A DNA stretch of 64,000 nt, from contig NZ_JAGEVF010000008.1 in assembly GCF_017581965.1 (NCBI RefSeq), positions 118,072 through 182,071 of the forward strand, read 5' to 3'. This document shows, piece after piece, positions 28,212 to 37,980 of this stretch; the first letter of the stretch is position 1; every line of letters begins with the position of its first letter. The notes below the pieces were generated by a model, which ran no database searches, had not been told where the DNA came from, and saw nothing but the letters and a program-made list of their open reading frames with translations. This DNA is from Winogradskyella pelagia (lineage in GTDB: Bacteria > Bacteroidota > Bacteroidia > Flavobacteriales > Flavobacteriaceae). The position numbers and the translations under genes were made by a program.

Positions 28212-28978
28212 TGATAGAGGTTAAAGATTTACATAAATCATTTGGCAGCAACAAAATACTCAAAGGTATAAGCACTTCTTTTGATACAGGAAAAACTAAT
28301 CTCATTATCGGTCAAAGTGGATCTGGCAAAACAGTTTTTTTAAAGTGTCTTTTGGGCTTATACGATTTTGAACAAGGGGAAATTACCTATGACGGTAAGG
28401 TTCTTAGTCAAATGAGCACAGATGAAAAACGTAATCTAAGAGCAAAAATTGGAATGGTTTTTCAAGGAAGTGCACTTTTTGATTCTATGACAATCGCTGA
28501 AAATGTAATGTTCCCATTACGCATGTTTACCAAACAAAGTAGAAGTGAAATGCAAGACAGAGTTGATGTTGTATTAAATAGGGTGAATCTTCAAAACGCA
28601 CATCACAAAATGCCTAGTGAGGCTTCAGGTGGTATGCAGAAGCGTGTTGCTATCGCAAGGGCAATAGTTAATAATCCCAAATATCTATTTTGTGATGAAC
28701 CAAATTCTGGATTAGATCCAAAAACCGCAATAGTAATAGACAATCTTATTCAAGAAATTACTGACGAATTTCAAATCACCACGGTTATTAATTCTCACGA
28801 TATGAACTCAGTGATGGAAATAGGTGAAAAAATTGTTTTCTTAAAGGATGGAATTAAGGAATGGGAAGGCTCCAAAGACTCCATTTTTAAAACTGACAAC
28901 GAAGCGGTTACCAACTTTGTTTATTCTTCAGAATTGTTCAAAAAAGTAAGACGCATGTATATTGAAGAAAATGAATAA
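28211..28978 (+). CDS. MlaF-type ABC transporter ATPase
   Basis: 255 residues from the ATG at 28211. An upstream in-frame ATG at 28151 lies inside the permease gene and is unlikely. The motifs are complete: Walker A GQSGSGKT at 34-41, Q-loop MVFQGSALF, signature SGGMQKR at 139-145, and Walker B YLFCDEPNSGLDP. The long D-loop and MFPLRMF region fit MlaF/Ttg2A. It pairs with the permease by a 1-nt overlap and would power lipid transport at the inner membrane. It ends 18 nt from the convergent DUF389 gene. Confidence 0.93.
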   Translation: MIEVKDLHKSFGSNKILKGISTSFDTGKTNLIIGQSGSGKTVFLKCLLGLYDFEQGEITYDGKVLSQMSTDEKRNLRAKIGMVFQGSALFDSMTIAENVMFPLRMFTKQSRSEMQDRVDVVLNRVNLQNAHHKMPSEASGGMQKRVAIARAIVNNPKYLFCDEPNSGLDPKTAIVIDNLIQEITDEFQITTVINSHDMNSVMEIGEKIVFLKDGIKEWEGSKDSIFKTDNEAVTNFVYSSELFKKVRRMYIEENE

Positions 28979-28996
28979 GCTACAATATATCTTCTA

Positions 28997-30475
28997 TTAC
29001 TTACCTTTTACCACCAAGGTATCTCGATTTAATTTTACCTTAAGCCATTCTTCTAACTTTTTAGAATTCTTAGCTACAGAAGCAGGTGTAGTCAATGAGT
29101 CTATCCATTTAACTGTAAAGACTGCCATAGTATCAATCTTACTAAAGTTAGAGGTTATTTCTTGGGCATAAGTTATACTCTCAAGCGTTTCGTAATTGAT
29201 TCTGGCCTCTTTAATAATGGTTTCAAAAGGAATTTGGTCACGCTCAAGCCTCGAAAGACTCTTTACTCTGTTTTCGAGAAACGTGATTTTTTGCTCTTGT
29301 GATAATAAATCTAAGGAATCCCTTGTTCTAAGTTCTTCCATATACTCTAAATTATTAATAGCTCTATTGCGAACCTGATTAATAGATAGCTTAGTACCTC
29401 GCAACGGTGCATAATCAGAGTCATTAAACCTAGCTTCTAACAAAAGACGCGTATCCTCGGAAATTTCATCGGTACCAAAAGGCATTAATTCAATTATTGA
29501 ATTACCTTCTGGGTCATAGATTGGATTAGCATTCTTCTTAATGTAGTTTTTATTCGGTAAGGTCTCTAATTCATTATTTATAAATTGTTTCGCTGCGATT
29601 TCAAATCTACTTTCCCTCAAAACATCAACAAAAGTCAAAACGGCAGGGACCATAACTATGATTGCTAACACAGATGCTATTCTAGCAATACGCTTGCGCT
29701 TTTTAGAATTGGCATATTTAATCATGGGAAAACGCAACACCTTAAGGACTAAAAACGTTGCCAATGCAATGAATATAGTGTTAATGGTAAAAAGATACAT
29801 GGCACCTCCAAAATAGCTCCAATTTGCTTTAGCAAGACCATATCCTGCCGTACAAAGTGGTGGCATCAGAGCTGTAGCAATTGCCACACCAAAAATTACT
29901 GAAGCAATAGTTCCTTTTTTTGTTCTTGCAATAATTAAGGCAGAACCGCCAAAAAACGCAATTAGAACATCTCGTATATCAGGTTTAACGCGACCCAATA
30001 ATTCTGAGGTATCCTCGCTTAACGGAAAAAACCAGAAAAACAAAAAAGCCGTAATTAAACTGAGCACAATCATTGTAGCCAGGTTAATAAGAGACTTTTT
30101 CAGTGTGTCAATATCATTAATTGCAATAGACATACCTACCCCTAAAATGGGCCCCATTAAAGGCGAAATTAACATCGCACCAATTACAACAGCCGTACTA
30201 TTAGCGTTTAGACCAATGGATGCCACAAAAATTGAGCAAACCAAAATCCAAGCGGTGGCACCTTTAAAAGATATATCTTCTTGAATAGCAGTTATAGTGG
30301 CGTCTCTATCTGTGTCTTCCCTAAAATCTAGTAATTCACTTAGAAAAGTAGTGATGCTCGAAAAAAGTCCTTTGGCGTCTTTTCTAACAGCTTCTTTTTT
30401 ATCCTCTACAGCTTTATCTTTAGCAATTTGCTTTTGCTCTTCTTCTGAAAAATTAAACTTACTTTCTTCACTCAT
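28997..30475 (-). CDS. DUF389 membrane protein
   Basis: 492 residues. An N-terminal charged cytoplasmic tail (1-65) precedes the DUF389 membrane domain (about 66-290), with typical segments SSIGLNAN-like VASIGLNANSTAVVIGAMLISPLMGPILG and FGVAIATALMPPLCTAGYG. A soluble, helical C-terminal half follows (about 300-492). The family is of unknown function, proposed to be a transporter or channel. It starts 3 nt after the manC stop, so it is the last gene of the minus-strand run beginning at the HAD phosphatase. Confidence 0.88.
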   Translation of the reverse strand: MSEESKFNFSEEEQKQIAKDKAVEDKKEAVRKDAKGLFSSITTFLSELLDFREDTDRDATITAIQEDISFKGATAWILVCSIFVASIGLNANSTAVVIGAMLISPLMGPILGVGMSIAINDIDTLKKSLINLATMIVLSLITAFLFFWFFPLSEDTSELLGRVKPDIRDVLIAFFGGSALIIARTKKGTIASVIFGVAIATALMPPLCTAGYGLAKANWSYFGGAMYLFTINTIFIALATFLVLKVLRFPMIKYANSKKRKRIARIASVLAIIVMVPAVLTFVDVLRESRFEIAAKQFINNELETLPNKNYIKKNANPIYDPEGNSIIELMPFGTDEISEDTRLLLEARFNDSDYAPLRGTKLSINQVRNRAINNLEYMEELRTRDSLDLLSQEQKITFLENRVKSLSRLERDQIPFETIIKEARINYETLESITYAQEITSNFSKIDTMAVFTVKWIDSLTTPASVAKNSKKLEEWLKVKLNRDTLVVKGK

Positions 30476-30478
30476 ATA

Positions 30479-31561
30479 CTAACCATGTTGTTTGCCAAAC
30501 TTATTTTTCACTTTCTGTAGAACTTTTTTAATATCTTGTTCTTTTTGTTTAGGAAAGATAAGTAAAACTTCTTCTTTATCAACAATAATAAAATCGTTAA
30601 GGTCTTCTACAACAACTATTTTATCTGTTTCTGTTCTAATCATATTTCCTGAGGCATTCTCAAGGAGAACTTTAGAATTCACTACTGCATTTTCACTTTT
30701 ATCTTTGTCTAACTTGTCATAAAGACTTCCCCAAGTTCCAAGATCATTCCAATCAAAGGTTGCAGGTATTACAAACACATTATCGCTCTTTTCCATTATA
30801 GCATAATCAACAGAAATATTCTCAGCCTCGGCATAATTAGCTTTTATAAAATCATCTTCAAATTCGGTATTATAAACGTTGTATCCTTCGCTAAAAAGCT
30901 TAAACAATTCTGGTTGATTAGTCTCAAAAGCTCTTACTACGGCTTTTACGCTCCACATAAAAATACCAGCATTCCACAAAAAATTACCTTGCTCTATAAA
31001 TGATTTTGCCATTTCATAGTTAGGCTTTTCCCTAAACTGATTAACCTGTTTTATTTCTGCTTCTGATATTTTATCATACTCTATATATCCATAGCCTGTA
31101 TTTGGGAATGTTGGAGTAATTCCCAATGTCATTAAAGCATTGTTGGATTGACAATACTCAAAAGCTGTCTTCACATTATGGGTAAAAGCCATTTCATCTT
31201 CTATCCAATGATCGCTTGGTGCGACAATCATAACGGCATCTTCGTTCTCTTTCTTAATTTTTAATGAGGCGTATAAAATGCAAGGCGCGGTATTTCGCAT
31301 GGCTGGCTCTAAAACTACCTGCCTTTTGGTAACGGATGGAAGCTGCTCAAAAACCAAATCGTTATACCTTTCATTAGTTAAGATGAAAATATTTTCTTCT
31401 GGTATAAGATGTGCTAACCGCTTAAAGGTTTTTTGTATTAGCGTATCACCTGTTCCTAGCATATCATGGAATTGTTTAGGAAAGTTTTGAGTGCTTACTG
31501 GCCAAAACCTTGAGCCCACTCCTCCAGCCATTAATATTGCATAATAGTTCTTATTTTTCAT
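30479..31561 (-). CDS. manC: Mannose-1-phosphate guanylyltransferase
   Basis: 360 residues. It makes GDP-mannose from GTP and mannose 1-phosphate, in the cytoplasm, for glycan synthesis. The nucleotidyltransferase signature LMAGGVGSRFWPVSTQNFPKQF covers 10-31. Later motifs VAPSDHWIED, EKPNYEMAKSF and the substrate-site FDWNDLGTWGSL are intact. The C-terminal isomerase domain of bifunctional ManC/AlgA is missing, so it is a monofunctional GMP form of typical flavobacterial length. It lies between the sprT-like and DUF389 genes. Confidence 0.93.
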   Translation of the reverse strand: MKNKNYYAILMAGGVGSRFWPVSTQNFPKQFHDMLGTGDTLIQKTFKRLAHLIPEENIFILTNERYNDLVFEQLPSVTKRQVVLEPAMRNTAPCILYASLKIKKENEDAVMIVAPSDHWIEDEMAFTHNVKTAFEYCQSNNALMTLGITPTFPNTGYGYIEYDKISEAEIKQVNQFREKPNYEMAKSFIEQGNFLWNAGIFMWSVKAVVRAFETNQPELFKLFSEGYNVYNTEFEDDFIKANYAEAENISVDYAIMEKSDNVFVIPATFDWNDLGTWGSLYDKLDKDKSENAVVNSKVLLENASGNMIRTETDKIVVVEDLNDFIIVDKEEVLLIFPKQKEQDIKKVLQKVKNKFGKQHG

Positions 31562-31589
31562 GTGCCATATAATTTGATGAGAGAGACAA

Positions 31590-32192
31590 TTAGTTAATTT
31601 GTTCTACTTCAACATTTGGATTGAATAAATATACTTTTCCTGTTTTTAACTCTATACATTCAATACGCTTTCTTCGTTTTTTACTACGCTTAAATGTTCT
31701 TCCGTTATAGATTTTAAATCTTTGACCCAAAGGTAATTCAAAAACAAAAGTTTTTGGGTCACCTTCGTCGAATTGCTTTAATGCTAAGGCCAGTTGCGTA
31801 TCTGTATCGCTCGATGCTTTTGGATTAATAAAATGCTTTGCCAAAAGTGGTAAAAGTTCATTTGGAAAAATATCTGGTTTAAGAAAAGGCAACATTAAAT
31901 GCTGAAAGGTACGCTTCCATTCTTTACCATGTGGTTTTACAGAAAAACCAAATTTTTGATAAGCTTCAAAATGGGCTATTTCATGTATAAGCGTTATTAA
32001 AAATCGGTACGGATTTAAATTAGCGTTAATAGTAATTTGGTGCTTTCCATTAGAAAGACTCCTGTAATCACCATGTTTCGTTTTTCGTTCTTGCTTTACT
32101 TTTACAATTAAATGATCCGCATCTAAAAGAGCACTTACTGCGTTTTGGGCATTTACAGGAATGAACTGAAAAAAGTTTTGACGTGTATTCAA
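31590..32192 (-). CDS. SprT-like zinc metalloprotease domain protein
   Basis: 200 residues. The SprT/SprTN-like HExxH site is H70-E71-x2-H74 in LIHEIAHFEAYQKFG. A likely third ligand is H88 in KPHGKEW. SprT-family proteins are related to Spartan proteases that act on DNA-protein crosslinks, but bacterial members are not well characterised. There is no signal peptide. A cysteine zinc-ribbon seen in some SprT proteins is not apparent at the C-terminus, which instead is Lys/Arg-rich (RSKKRRKRIECIE). The gap to manC is 28 nt and to the upstream haloperoxidase gene 12 nt. Confidence 0.85.
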   Translation of the reverse strand: MNTRQNFFQFIPVNAQNAVSALLDADHLIVKVKQERKTKHGDYRSLSNGKHQITINANLNPYRFLITLIHEIAHFEAYQKFGFSVKPHGKEWKRTFQHLMLPFLKPDIFPNELLPLLAKHFINPKASSDTDTQLALALKQFDEGDPKTFVFELPLGQRFKIYNGRTFKRSKKRRKRIECIELKTGKVYLFNPNVEVEQIN

Positions 32193-32204
32193 CGAACTGT
32201 AGCC

Positions 32205-35200
32205 TTAGTCTCTTACCATTATTTTATGGGAGTTCCCATTGACAACCAAAACATACAGACCAGAGGTAAGGTCGTTAAACCTAATGGTTGTACTATTGGA
32301 ATTACTATCAAAATTTTTAGAAACTACAGGAATATCTCTCCCTCTTAAATCATAAAACTTAATACTATCCGAAATCAAGGTATTACTTACAGTAATTTGA
32401 CTATTAATCATAGGATTAGGAAAGGCAACCTGATTTATAAATATACTTTCATCTATACTAAGATTTCCTTCAAAATAAGGTAATGCAAAATTAAAAGTGT
32501 CTTCTGCCACTGCTTGTCCAATAAAACGTCCTGGAATATCATCTGCAGGTGGGTGGATTCCTCCCCAAATTCTGCTGAGACTCGTTTGGTCCGAAGCATC
32601 TCGATAAGTAGCCCACTGTAATACTACATCAACAGAAGGTCCTTCTTCAAATACCAAGAATTCATTTTGCTTGGCCACAAACTCTCCCAAGCCTCCTGGA
32701 AAAAATGGACTACCAGTCATCATCGTTAGTAATTCAGCAGCTGCTCTAGAATATGTAGAATGCCCTGAAACATAACCAGCAAAAGGTGGTGTAACAAACG
32801 TTGGTCTTTGATAAGGATACCATTCATCTGCTCGTATCCAACCTACACCAGCCATGTCAGTGTCTGTATCGTCAATAAAATCGTGCCCTTTCCATGTAAA
32901 GAGCTTTATATCTCCAACATATTGATTGACAAAGCCTGCTAAGGGGTCCCCTTCTTCAATAATTTCTATATAGCCATCTATAAGGGGAATCCCTCCGACG
33001 TCGTAATTGTCTAGATTTGAATCTGTACTTTGACCACGTTCAACCATTGAACGGATAGCAGAAATTGGTCTTATATAATCATACCAGCCCTTTACGCTCC
33101 ATGCTGCTATAGCAGAATCATGCATTCCGCCACCAAGAACGAAATAAGACTTTACATCCCACTCTAATGGGTCTAGAATAGCGCCTTCTCCTTGAAAACG
33201 TCTCTCAAACTGTGGATGATCACTCACATAATTTAAAATGGTAAACCAGTGGCCTGGAGGTGTTTCAGAATCTGGACCATCAGCCCAAAATTCAGCTAGC
33301 ACCCTTGCGTAATCTCCTCTTGGAACCATATTAACCTCATACGGACTTCCGGTTATAGGGTTTAATGCATGCCCAGCACTCGTACTGCCTCCATTAAAGT
33401 AGTCATAGAAGTTAGGGTAATCTGCAAAATCTGTTGGGAAAGTACTAATATCTACATTACCTATGGAGTTTGGCGAAATATCCCACATTACACCGTCGAA
33501 GGGATCTAAATGCGATTGCCAAACAGAGACCATGGTAAAACCCCATTTATATTGGTCGCTAGAGGCATTTGAATCCGTTAAACTTATATATGGCGGATCC
33601 GAAGGGTCATGGAAAACATTAAATTGATTTCCTTCCCGTTCATAAGTCACCTTATCTTCTTCTTTCAACGCAAAGGAAAAAACATTTCCCCATTCTGGAC
33701 TTAAAAACGGAGGGACATTACCATCTACCAAGTTTCCACCCTGATCAATAAAGGTGTCTAATCCTAAAGGTTGCCAACGATTTGGGTCATTAATTGGCGC
33801 GTTTTCATTAGAATCTAAGGCATAAGGTGCATTAACAGGTTCATAATATGCATTATCATAGCCTGTTGCTTCTCTAGATCCATCTTGAAGACCGTAATCT
33901 ATAAGCGTTTGCGCCACATAATTACCTAGTGCTGCTGCATCGCCATCTTGATATAACAATGAAGATACTGAAGTGTCATAACCATACCTTTGCATTAATA
34001 AATCGAAAATAGCTTGGCTAGACTCTACACCTGGTGAATTTTGAAAGCGATGTGTCAAAAGTCGATACATTGCATAGCTAATCGCCTTTTCAACTGACAC
34101 GTCAATGGACTCATTCGGCGTGAAGGCATCCAATGAACTGTCAAATCCATTAAGAGAATTACCTATAAGATATGGCTCTGCGACATTATCATATATTGCC
34201 CAAATATCGTACATGGCAACACTGCTATGAAATAAATTTCTTGCATGGACTGTCGGCCTTGCAAAATCACCTCTAATGGCTTGCAATAATGCTTCGTTCC
34301 ACAAGCGCGCAATAGAAATATCTGGTGAAAGTGTGTTGATGCCTAAATCTACAGTTACAGACGTCTCTAAACTAGAACATTGGCTATCAGATTCTACAAC
34401 CGTTAACATGCCTGTGTCTTCTATATGCCAGCGTACGGTGATACTTCCCGTACCTTGACCGCTTAATATCTCACCACCTTGGACTTGCCAATTTGCAGTA
34501 GAATTTGCATTAAGGTTGTAAGAGTAGGTCTCTACGCTTAAAAAAGAACTATTCAAACTCCCAACGATAGGTTGTGATTCTATGTAAGTACATGATCCAT
34601 CGTTAACATTTGCATCAGGATTGTAACTGCAAGATAAAGGGTCTGTACATCCATAAATCTTTTGACTCGGTAAAATATCAAGCACCTCTAGACCTTGACC
34701 CTCGGTTAGCTTTACGGTAGTATTAGAAGCTAAATCATTATAGGTTTCAATGAGTCCTGAAGGCCATTTTACTTGTAAGCTAAGAATATCTGTGATATCA
34801 TTAAGCCCAAAATGAACTCCTTTCAGACTTTGACTAAAAAAGCCAACTCCTGAATGATGGCGCTTTAAAACTGTATTACTAGTAGTTAGTGTGAGTTCTG
34901 TACCTATAGCATCACGATTTGAAACAGTACCCTCCAACTGAACTTTTAACCAGTTCAAAGTACTCTGCGTATCATCGAAGTTTAAGAGTTTATTCTCGTA
35001 AAAGAGGACTCCGCCATCACCATTGGTTACTATTATATCTAAATCGCCATCATTGTCATAATCAAAATCTAGAGCCTCTACACTTTCCGTTAAGGCATTG
35101 AGTCCTAATTCAACGGAGGCGTCTTCAAACATTGGCTGACCTTGGCCATGCAAATTTCTGAAATAAACGTTCTGCTCTGCACCTCTTGAAAAAAAGTCAT

Positions 35201-36242
35201 ATCCATTAACTACAAAAAGATCTTCATCTGTATCTAAATCGAAATCTGCAAATCGTGCTCCCCAAGACCATCCTGTTCCACCTATACCATAGTTTGCTGA
35301 TGTTTCTGAAAAATTTAAAACACCATTATTCTCTAACAAGGCGTTTTCGTCAATTCCTGTTATAAAAAAATCGAAATCTTCATCTAAATCAAAATCGCTA
35401 ATTGCAATACCCATATCATCAATCATGCTATCTAAACCATAAGTTTGCGCAATCTCAATAAAAGATGTCCCAGATTGATTTAAGTAAAAATAATTAGCGT
35501 CTTCAACATCATTGGTAACTATTAAATCCATCCACCCATCTTCATTAATATCAACAGGAAATGGCGTATAACTAAGGCGTGATTCAGTTTCTATTAAGCC
35601 CAAATCAGCAGTAACATTAGAGAATGTGTTATTTCCGTTATTTCTGTACAAAGAATTTGACCCACACCTATTCCAATCCGAAATATAAATGTCTAATAAC
35701 CCATCATTATTATAATCAAACCAGGTTGCACCAGTATTCATACAATTATCTGTTGAATCAAATCCAGAAATTGCAGTAACGTTTACAAACGTTCCGTTTC
35801 CTAAATTACGCCATAACTGTACTTTTAAAGAATATGTTAAAAATAGATCCGGAAAGCCATCATTATTATAATCTCCCCATGAGGCACTAAATTTAAATCC
35901 TTGTTGAGCTAAGGTTTCCTCAGGGTTATCGTCTTGAGTAAGTAGATCAACAAAACCAGCAAATTCAGTTACATCTGTAAATGTGCCGTCATTATTATTT
36001 CTAAACAGGCGGCTAAAGCTTGACGGGTCATCCGAATCTTCCACGGCATTAGCAACAACAAAAATATCTAGATCGTTATCGCGATCATAATCTGCAACGG
36101 CTATACCATTATTTTTTTCTAAAACGCTCAAACCTACAACGTCTTCAATACGCTCAAAGACCTGAGCATTTAAGAAAAAGCTTCCCCAACCACAACCAAA
36201 AAAGAGTATAACTAAGATTCTAAATACGAGAGGATTCTTCAT
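32205..36242 (-). CDS. Secreted FG-GAP/ASPIC-vanadium haloperoxidase fusion with T9SS sorting domain
   Basis: 1345 residues with an N-terminal signal peptide (1-26). The order is VCBS/FG-GAP calcium-binding repeats (about 35-420; D-x-D-x-D-G/D motifs such as DYDRDNDLDIF and DYNNDGFPDLF), an ASPIC/UnbV domain (about 440-515), a GCTDPLSCSYNPDANVNDGS module (about 523-545) and an Ig-like stretch. A vanadium-haloperoxidase/PAP2 domain follows (about 635-1250), then a type IX sorting domain (about 1268-1345). All three vanadate-pocket motifs are intact: K1051-x6-R1058-P, S-G-H1161, and SR-x5-H1230-x3-D. It should be exported by T9SS. Vanadium haloperoxidases oxidise halide with H2O2; a phosphatase role is the alternative for the same pocket. 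Firm on domains, unsure on reaction. Confidence 0.92.
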   Translation of the reverse strand: MKNPLVFRILVILFFGCGWGSFFLNAQVFERIEDVVGLSVLEKNNGIAVADYDRDNDLDIFVVANAVEDSDDPSSFSRLFRNNNDGTFTDVTEFAGFVDLLTQDDNPEETLAQQGFKFSASWGDYNNDGFPDLFLTYSLKVQLWRNLGNGTFVNVTAISGFDSTDNCMNTGATWFDYNNDGLLDIYISDWNRCGSNSLYRNNGNNTFSNVTADLGLIETESRLSYTPFPVDINEDGWMDLIVTNDVEDANYFYLNQSGTSFIEIAQTYGLDSMIDDMGIAISDFDLDEDFDFFITGIDENALLENNGVLNFSETSANYGIGGTGWSWGARFADFDLDTDEDLFVVNGYDFFSRGAEQNVYFRNLHGQGQPMFEDASVELGLNALTESVEALDFDYDNDGDLDIIVTNGDGGVLFYENKLLNFDDTQSTLNWLKVQLEGTVSNRDAIGTELTLTTSNTVLKRHHSGVGFFSQSLKGVHFGLNDITDILSLQVKWPSGLIETYNDLASNTTVKLTEGQGLEVLDILPSQKIYGCTDPLSCSYNPDANVNDGSCTYIESQPIVGSLNSSFLSVETYSYNLNANSTANWQVQGGEILSGQGTGSITVRWHIEDTGMLTVVESDSQCSSLETSVTVDLGINTLSPDISIARLWNEALLQAIRGDFARPTVHARNLFHSSVAMYDIWAIYDNVAEPYLIGNSLNGFDSSLDAFTPNESIDVSVEKAISYAMYRLLTHRFQNSPGVESSQAIFDLLMQRYGYDTSVSSLLYQDGDAAALGNYVAQTLIDYGLQDGSREATGYDNAYYEPVNAPYALDSNENAPINDPNRWQPLGLDTFIDQGGNLVDGNVPPFLSPEWGNVFSFALKEEDKVTYEREGNQFNVFHDPSDPPYISLTDSNASSDQYKWGFTMVSVWQSHLDPFDGVMWDISPNSIGNVDISTFPTDFADYPNFYDYFNGGSTSAGHALNPITGSPYEVNMVPRGDYARVLAEFWADGPDSETPPGHWFTILNYVSDHPQFERRFQGEGAILDPLEWDVKSYFVLGGGMHDSAIAAWSVKGWYDYIRPISAIRSMVERGQSTDSNLDNYDVGGIPLIDGYIEIIEEGDPLAGFVNQYVGDIKLFTWKGHDFIDDTDTDMAGVGWIRADEWYPYQRPTFVTPPFAGYVSGHSTYSRAAAELLTMMTGSPFFPGGLGEFVAKQNEFLVFEEGPSVDVVLQWATYRDASDQTSLSRIWGGIHPPADDIPGRFIGQAVAEDTFNFALPYFEGNLSIDESIFINQVAFPNPMINSQITVSNTLISDSIKFYDLRGRDIPVVSKNFDSNSNSTTIRFNDLTSGLYVLVVNGNSHKIMVRD

Positions 36243-36278
36243 CGTCCATTCAATTTTTTACTAAAATAAAAATTTGAT

Positions 36279-36932
36279 TTATATCATTAACAATTCTTTT
36301 AGATTTAACATGCTATCAAAGGTTTTGGTCGCCTTTTCTTGCAGTTCATCCCTATAGTCGTGAGCCGTAAATCCAAAAACATCAAATCCTCCATTTAAAG
36401 CAGCCTCAACACCAAGGCTACTGTCCTCAATGACTACACAATCAGTATTCTTAAAACCCATGGTTTCTGCCGCCCATATAAACACTGCCGGATTTGGTTT
36501 CCACTTCTTAATGGTGTAACAACTAAATATATTCTGTTCAAAGAACTCGAGCAAGCCTGTTGATTCTAGGTTAAGCTTGATCTTGTTCACTGGTCCGCTA
36601 GAAGCTACACAATAAGGTATATCAAGGCTCCTAATAACATCCACAACGCCATGAACCGGCTGTACCTCATCCTTAAATTTCTGAAATGTTATGCTTCTGT
36701 ATTGTGTTTCAAAATCTTGTGGCAAATCTTTTTCAATTAAATCCCTAATGTGTTCCATACACTTGTATAAGGCATTTCCTTTAAAATGTTGGTAGGCATA
36801 ATCTAAGGTAATATTAGCTCCTAATGAATTTGCCATATCAACCATGACTTGATTTCCTATGGGCTCACTATCCACCAAAACACCATCACAATCAAAAATT
36901 ACACATTGATACTTATTTTCTCTTTTACCCAT
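36279..36932 (-). CDS. HAD-superfamily hydrolase (beta-phosphoglucomutase-like)
   Basis: 217 residues, cytoplasmic. The catalytic aspartates D14 and D16 lie in VIFDCDGVLVDSEP. A helical cap at about 25-85 and motif II VASSGPV follow, then lysine in KWKPNPAVF and the acidic motif VVIEDSSLGVEAA. The DGVLVDSE signature is shared by beta-phosphoglucomutases, phosphoglycolate phosphatases and sugar-phosphate phosphatases, so the substrate cannot be fixed. It is the first gene of the minus-strand run to DUF389, with a 36-nt gap before the haloperoxidase gene. Confidence 0.9.
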   Translation of the reverse strand: MGKRENKYQCVIFDCDGVLVDSEPIGNQVMVDMANSLGANITLDYAYQHFKGNALYKCMEHIRDLIEKDLPQDFETQYRSITFQKFKDEVQPVHGVVDVIRSLDIPYCVASSGPVNKIKLNLESTGLLEFFEQNIFSCYTIKKWKPNPAVFIWAAETMGFKNTDCVVIEDSSLGVEAALNGGFDVFGFTAHDYRDELQEKATKTFDSMLNLKELLMI

Positions 36933-37079
36933 AAAATTTAAATAGTGTTACTATAATTAAACCGTAAGCTTTTTTAATTAAAAATATTTATAAGCTGAAG
37001 TAAATCATTGTTAGTGATTATTTATACATTTAACTTGTTATGTTATTAGATAAAAATATAAATTCAGGTATCAAAAAAC

Positions 37080-37979
37080 ATGGCTTTTATTGATTATTAT
37101 AAAATATTAGGTGTTGATAAAAATGCTTCTGAGGCTGAGATTAAAAAAGCCTACAGAAAACTAGCTCGAAAATATCACCCAGACTTAAATCCCAACGATA
37201 AGGAAGCTGAATTAAAGTTTAAACAATTAAATGAAGCTAATGAGGTATTGAGCAATTCAGAATTTCGACAAAAATACGACAAATATGGTGAGCATTGGAA
37301 GGAAGGTGAAGCTTATGAAGAAGCGAGACGGCAGCAGCAGCAGCAGCAAAAAGGCAGCCGTCAACAGCAGGCAGACTTTGGAGGATATGACTCGAGAGAC
37401 TATTCAGATTTCTTTGAATCTATGTTTGGGAGTGGCTTTTCAGATTCAAGACATAGATCCCATGCGAGGTTTCGCGGGCAAGACTATAACGCACAATTAA
37501 AACTAAATTTAAGAGATGTCTATAATGCACACAAGCAAGTTTTAACCGTAAACGGAAAGACTATTCGCTTAACCATTCCATCTGGAGTAGCTAATGGCCA
37601 GATTATTAAAATTAAAGGGAAAGGTGGAAAAGGAATTAATGGTGGACCACCTGGTGATTTGTATATCGAATTTAATATTGAAAACAATACAAACTTTAAG
37701 CGTGATGGAGATAACCTATACACCGATGTAAATCTCGATTTATATAAGGCCATCCTTGGTGGAGCAGTAACTATTGACACTTTTGACGGTAAAGTTAAAT
37801 TAACCGTAAAGCCATTAACTCAAAATGGAACAAAGGTTAAGTTAAAAGGCAAAGGTTTTCCCAAGTATAAACAGGAGGGTCAATATGGCGACCTTTATGT
37901 AACATTCAATGTCAATTTACCGAGTAAATTGAGTAAGGAGGAAAAAGAACTTTTTGAAAAATTATCTAAATTAAAGTAA
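37080..37979 (+). CDS. cbpA: Class B J-domain co-chaperone, CbpA-like
   Basis: 299 residues. J-domain at 5-70 with HPD at 33-35 (KYHPDLNP), which stimulates DnaK ATPase. A Gln-rich linker (about 83-100, including runs of Q from a CAG repeat) follows, then a two-part DnaJ C-terminal domain (about 130-290) that holds client protein. There is no CxxCxGxG zinc finger, so it is the CbpA rather than the DnaJ class. It starts the cbpA-cbpM operon; cbpM begins 1 nt after its stop codon. Confidence 0.93.
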   Translation: MAFIDYYKILGVDKNASEAEIKKAYRKLARKYHPDLNPNDKEAELKFKQLNEANEVLSNSEFRQKYDKYGEHWKEGEAYEEARRQQQQQQKGSRQQQADFGGYDSRDYSDFFESMFGSGFSDSRHRSHARFRGQDYNAQLKLNLRDVYNAHKQVLTVNGKTIRLTIPSGVANGQIIKIKGKGGKGINGGPPGDLYIEFNIENNTNFKRDGDNLYTDVNLDLYKAILGGAVTIDTFDGKVKLTVKPLTQNGTKVKLKGKGFPKYKQEGQYGDLYVTFNVNLPSKLSKEEKELFEKLSKLK

Positions 37980-37980
37980 T

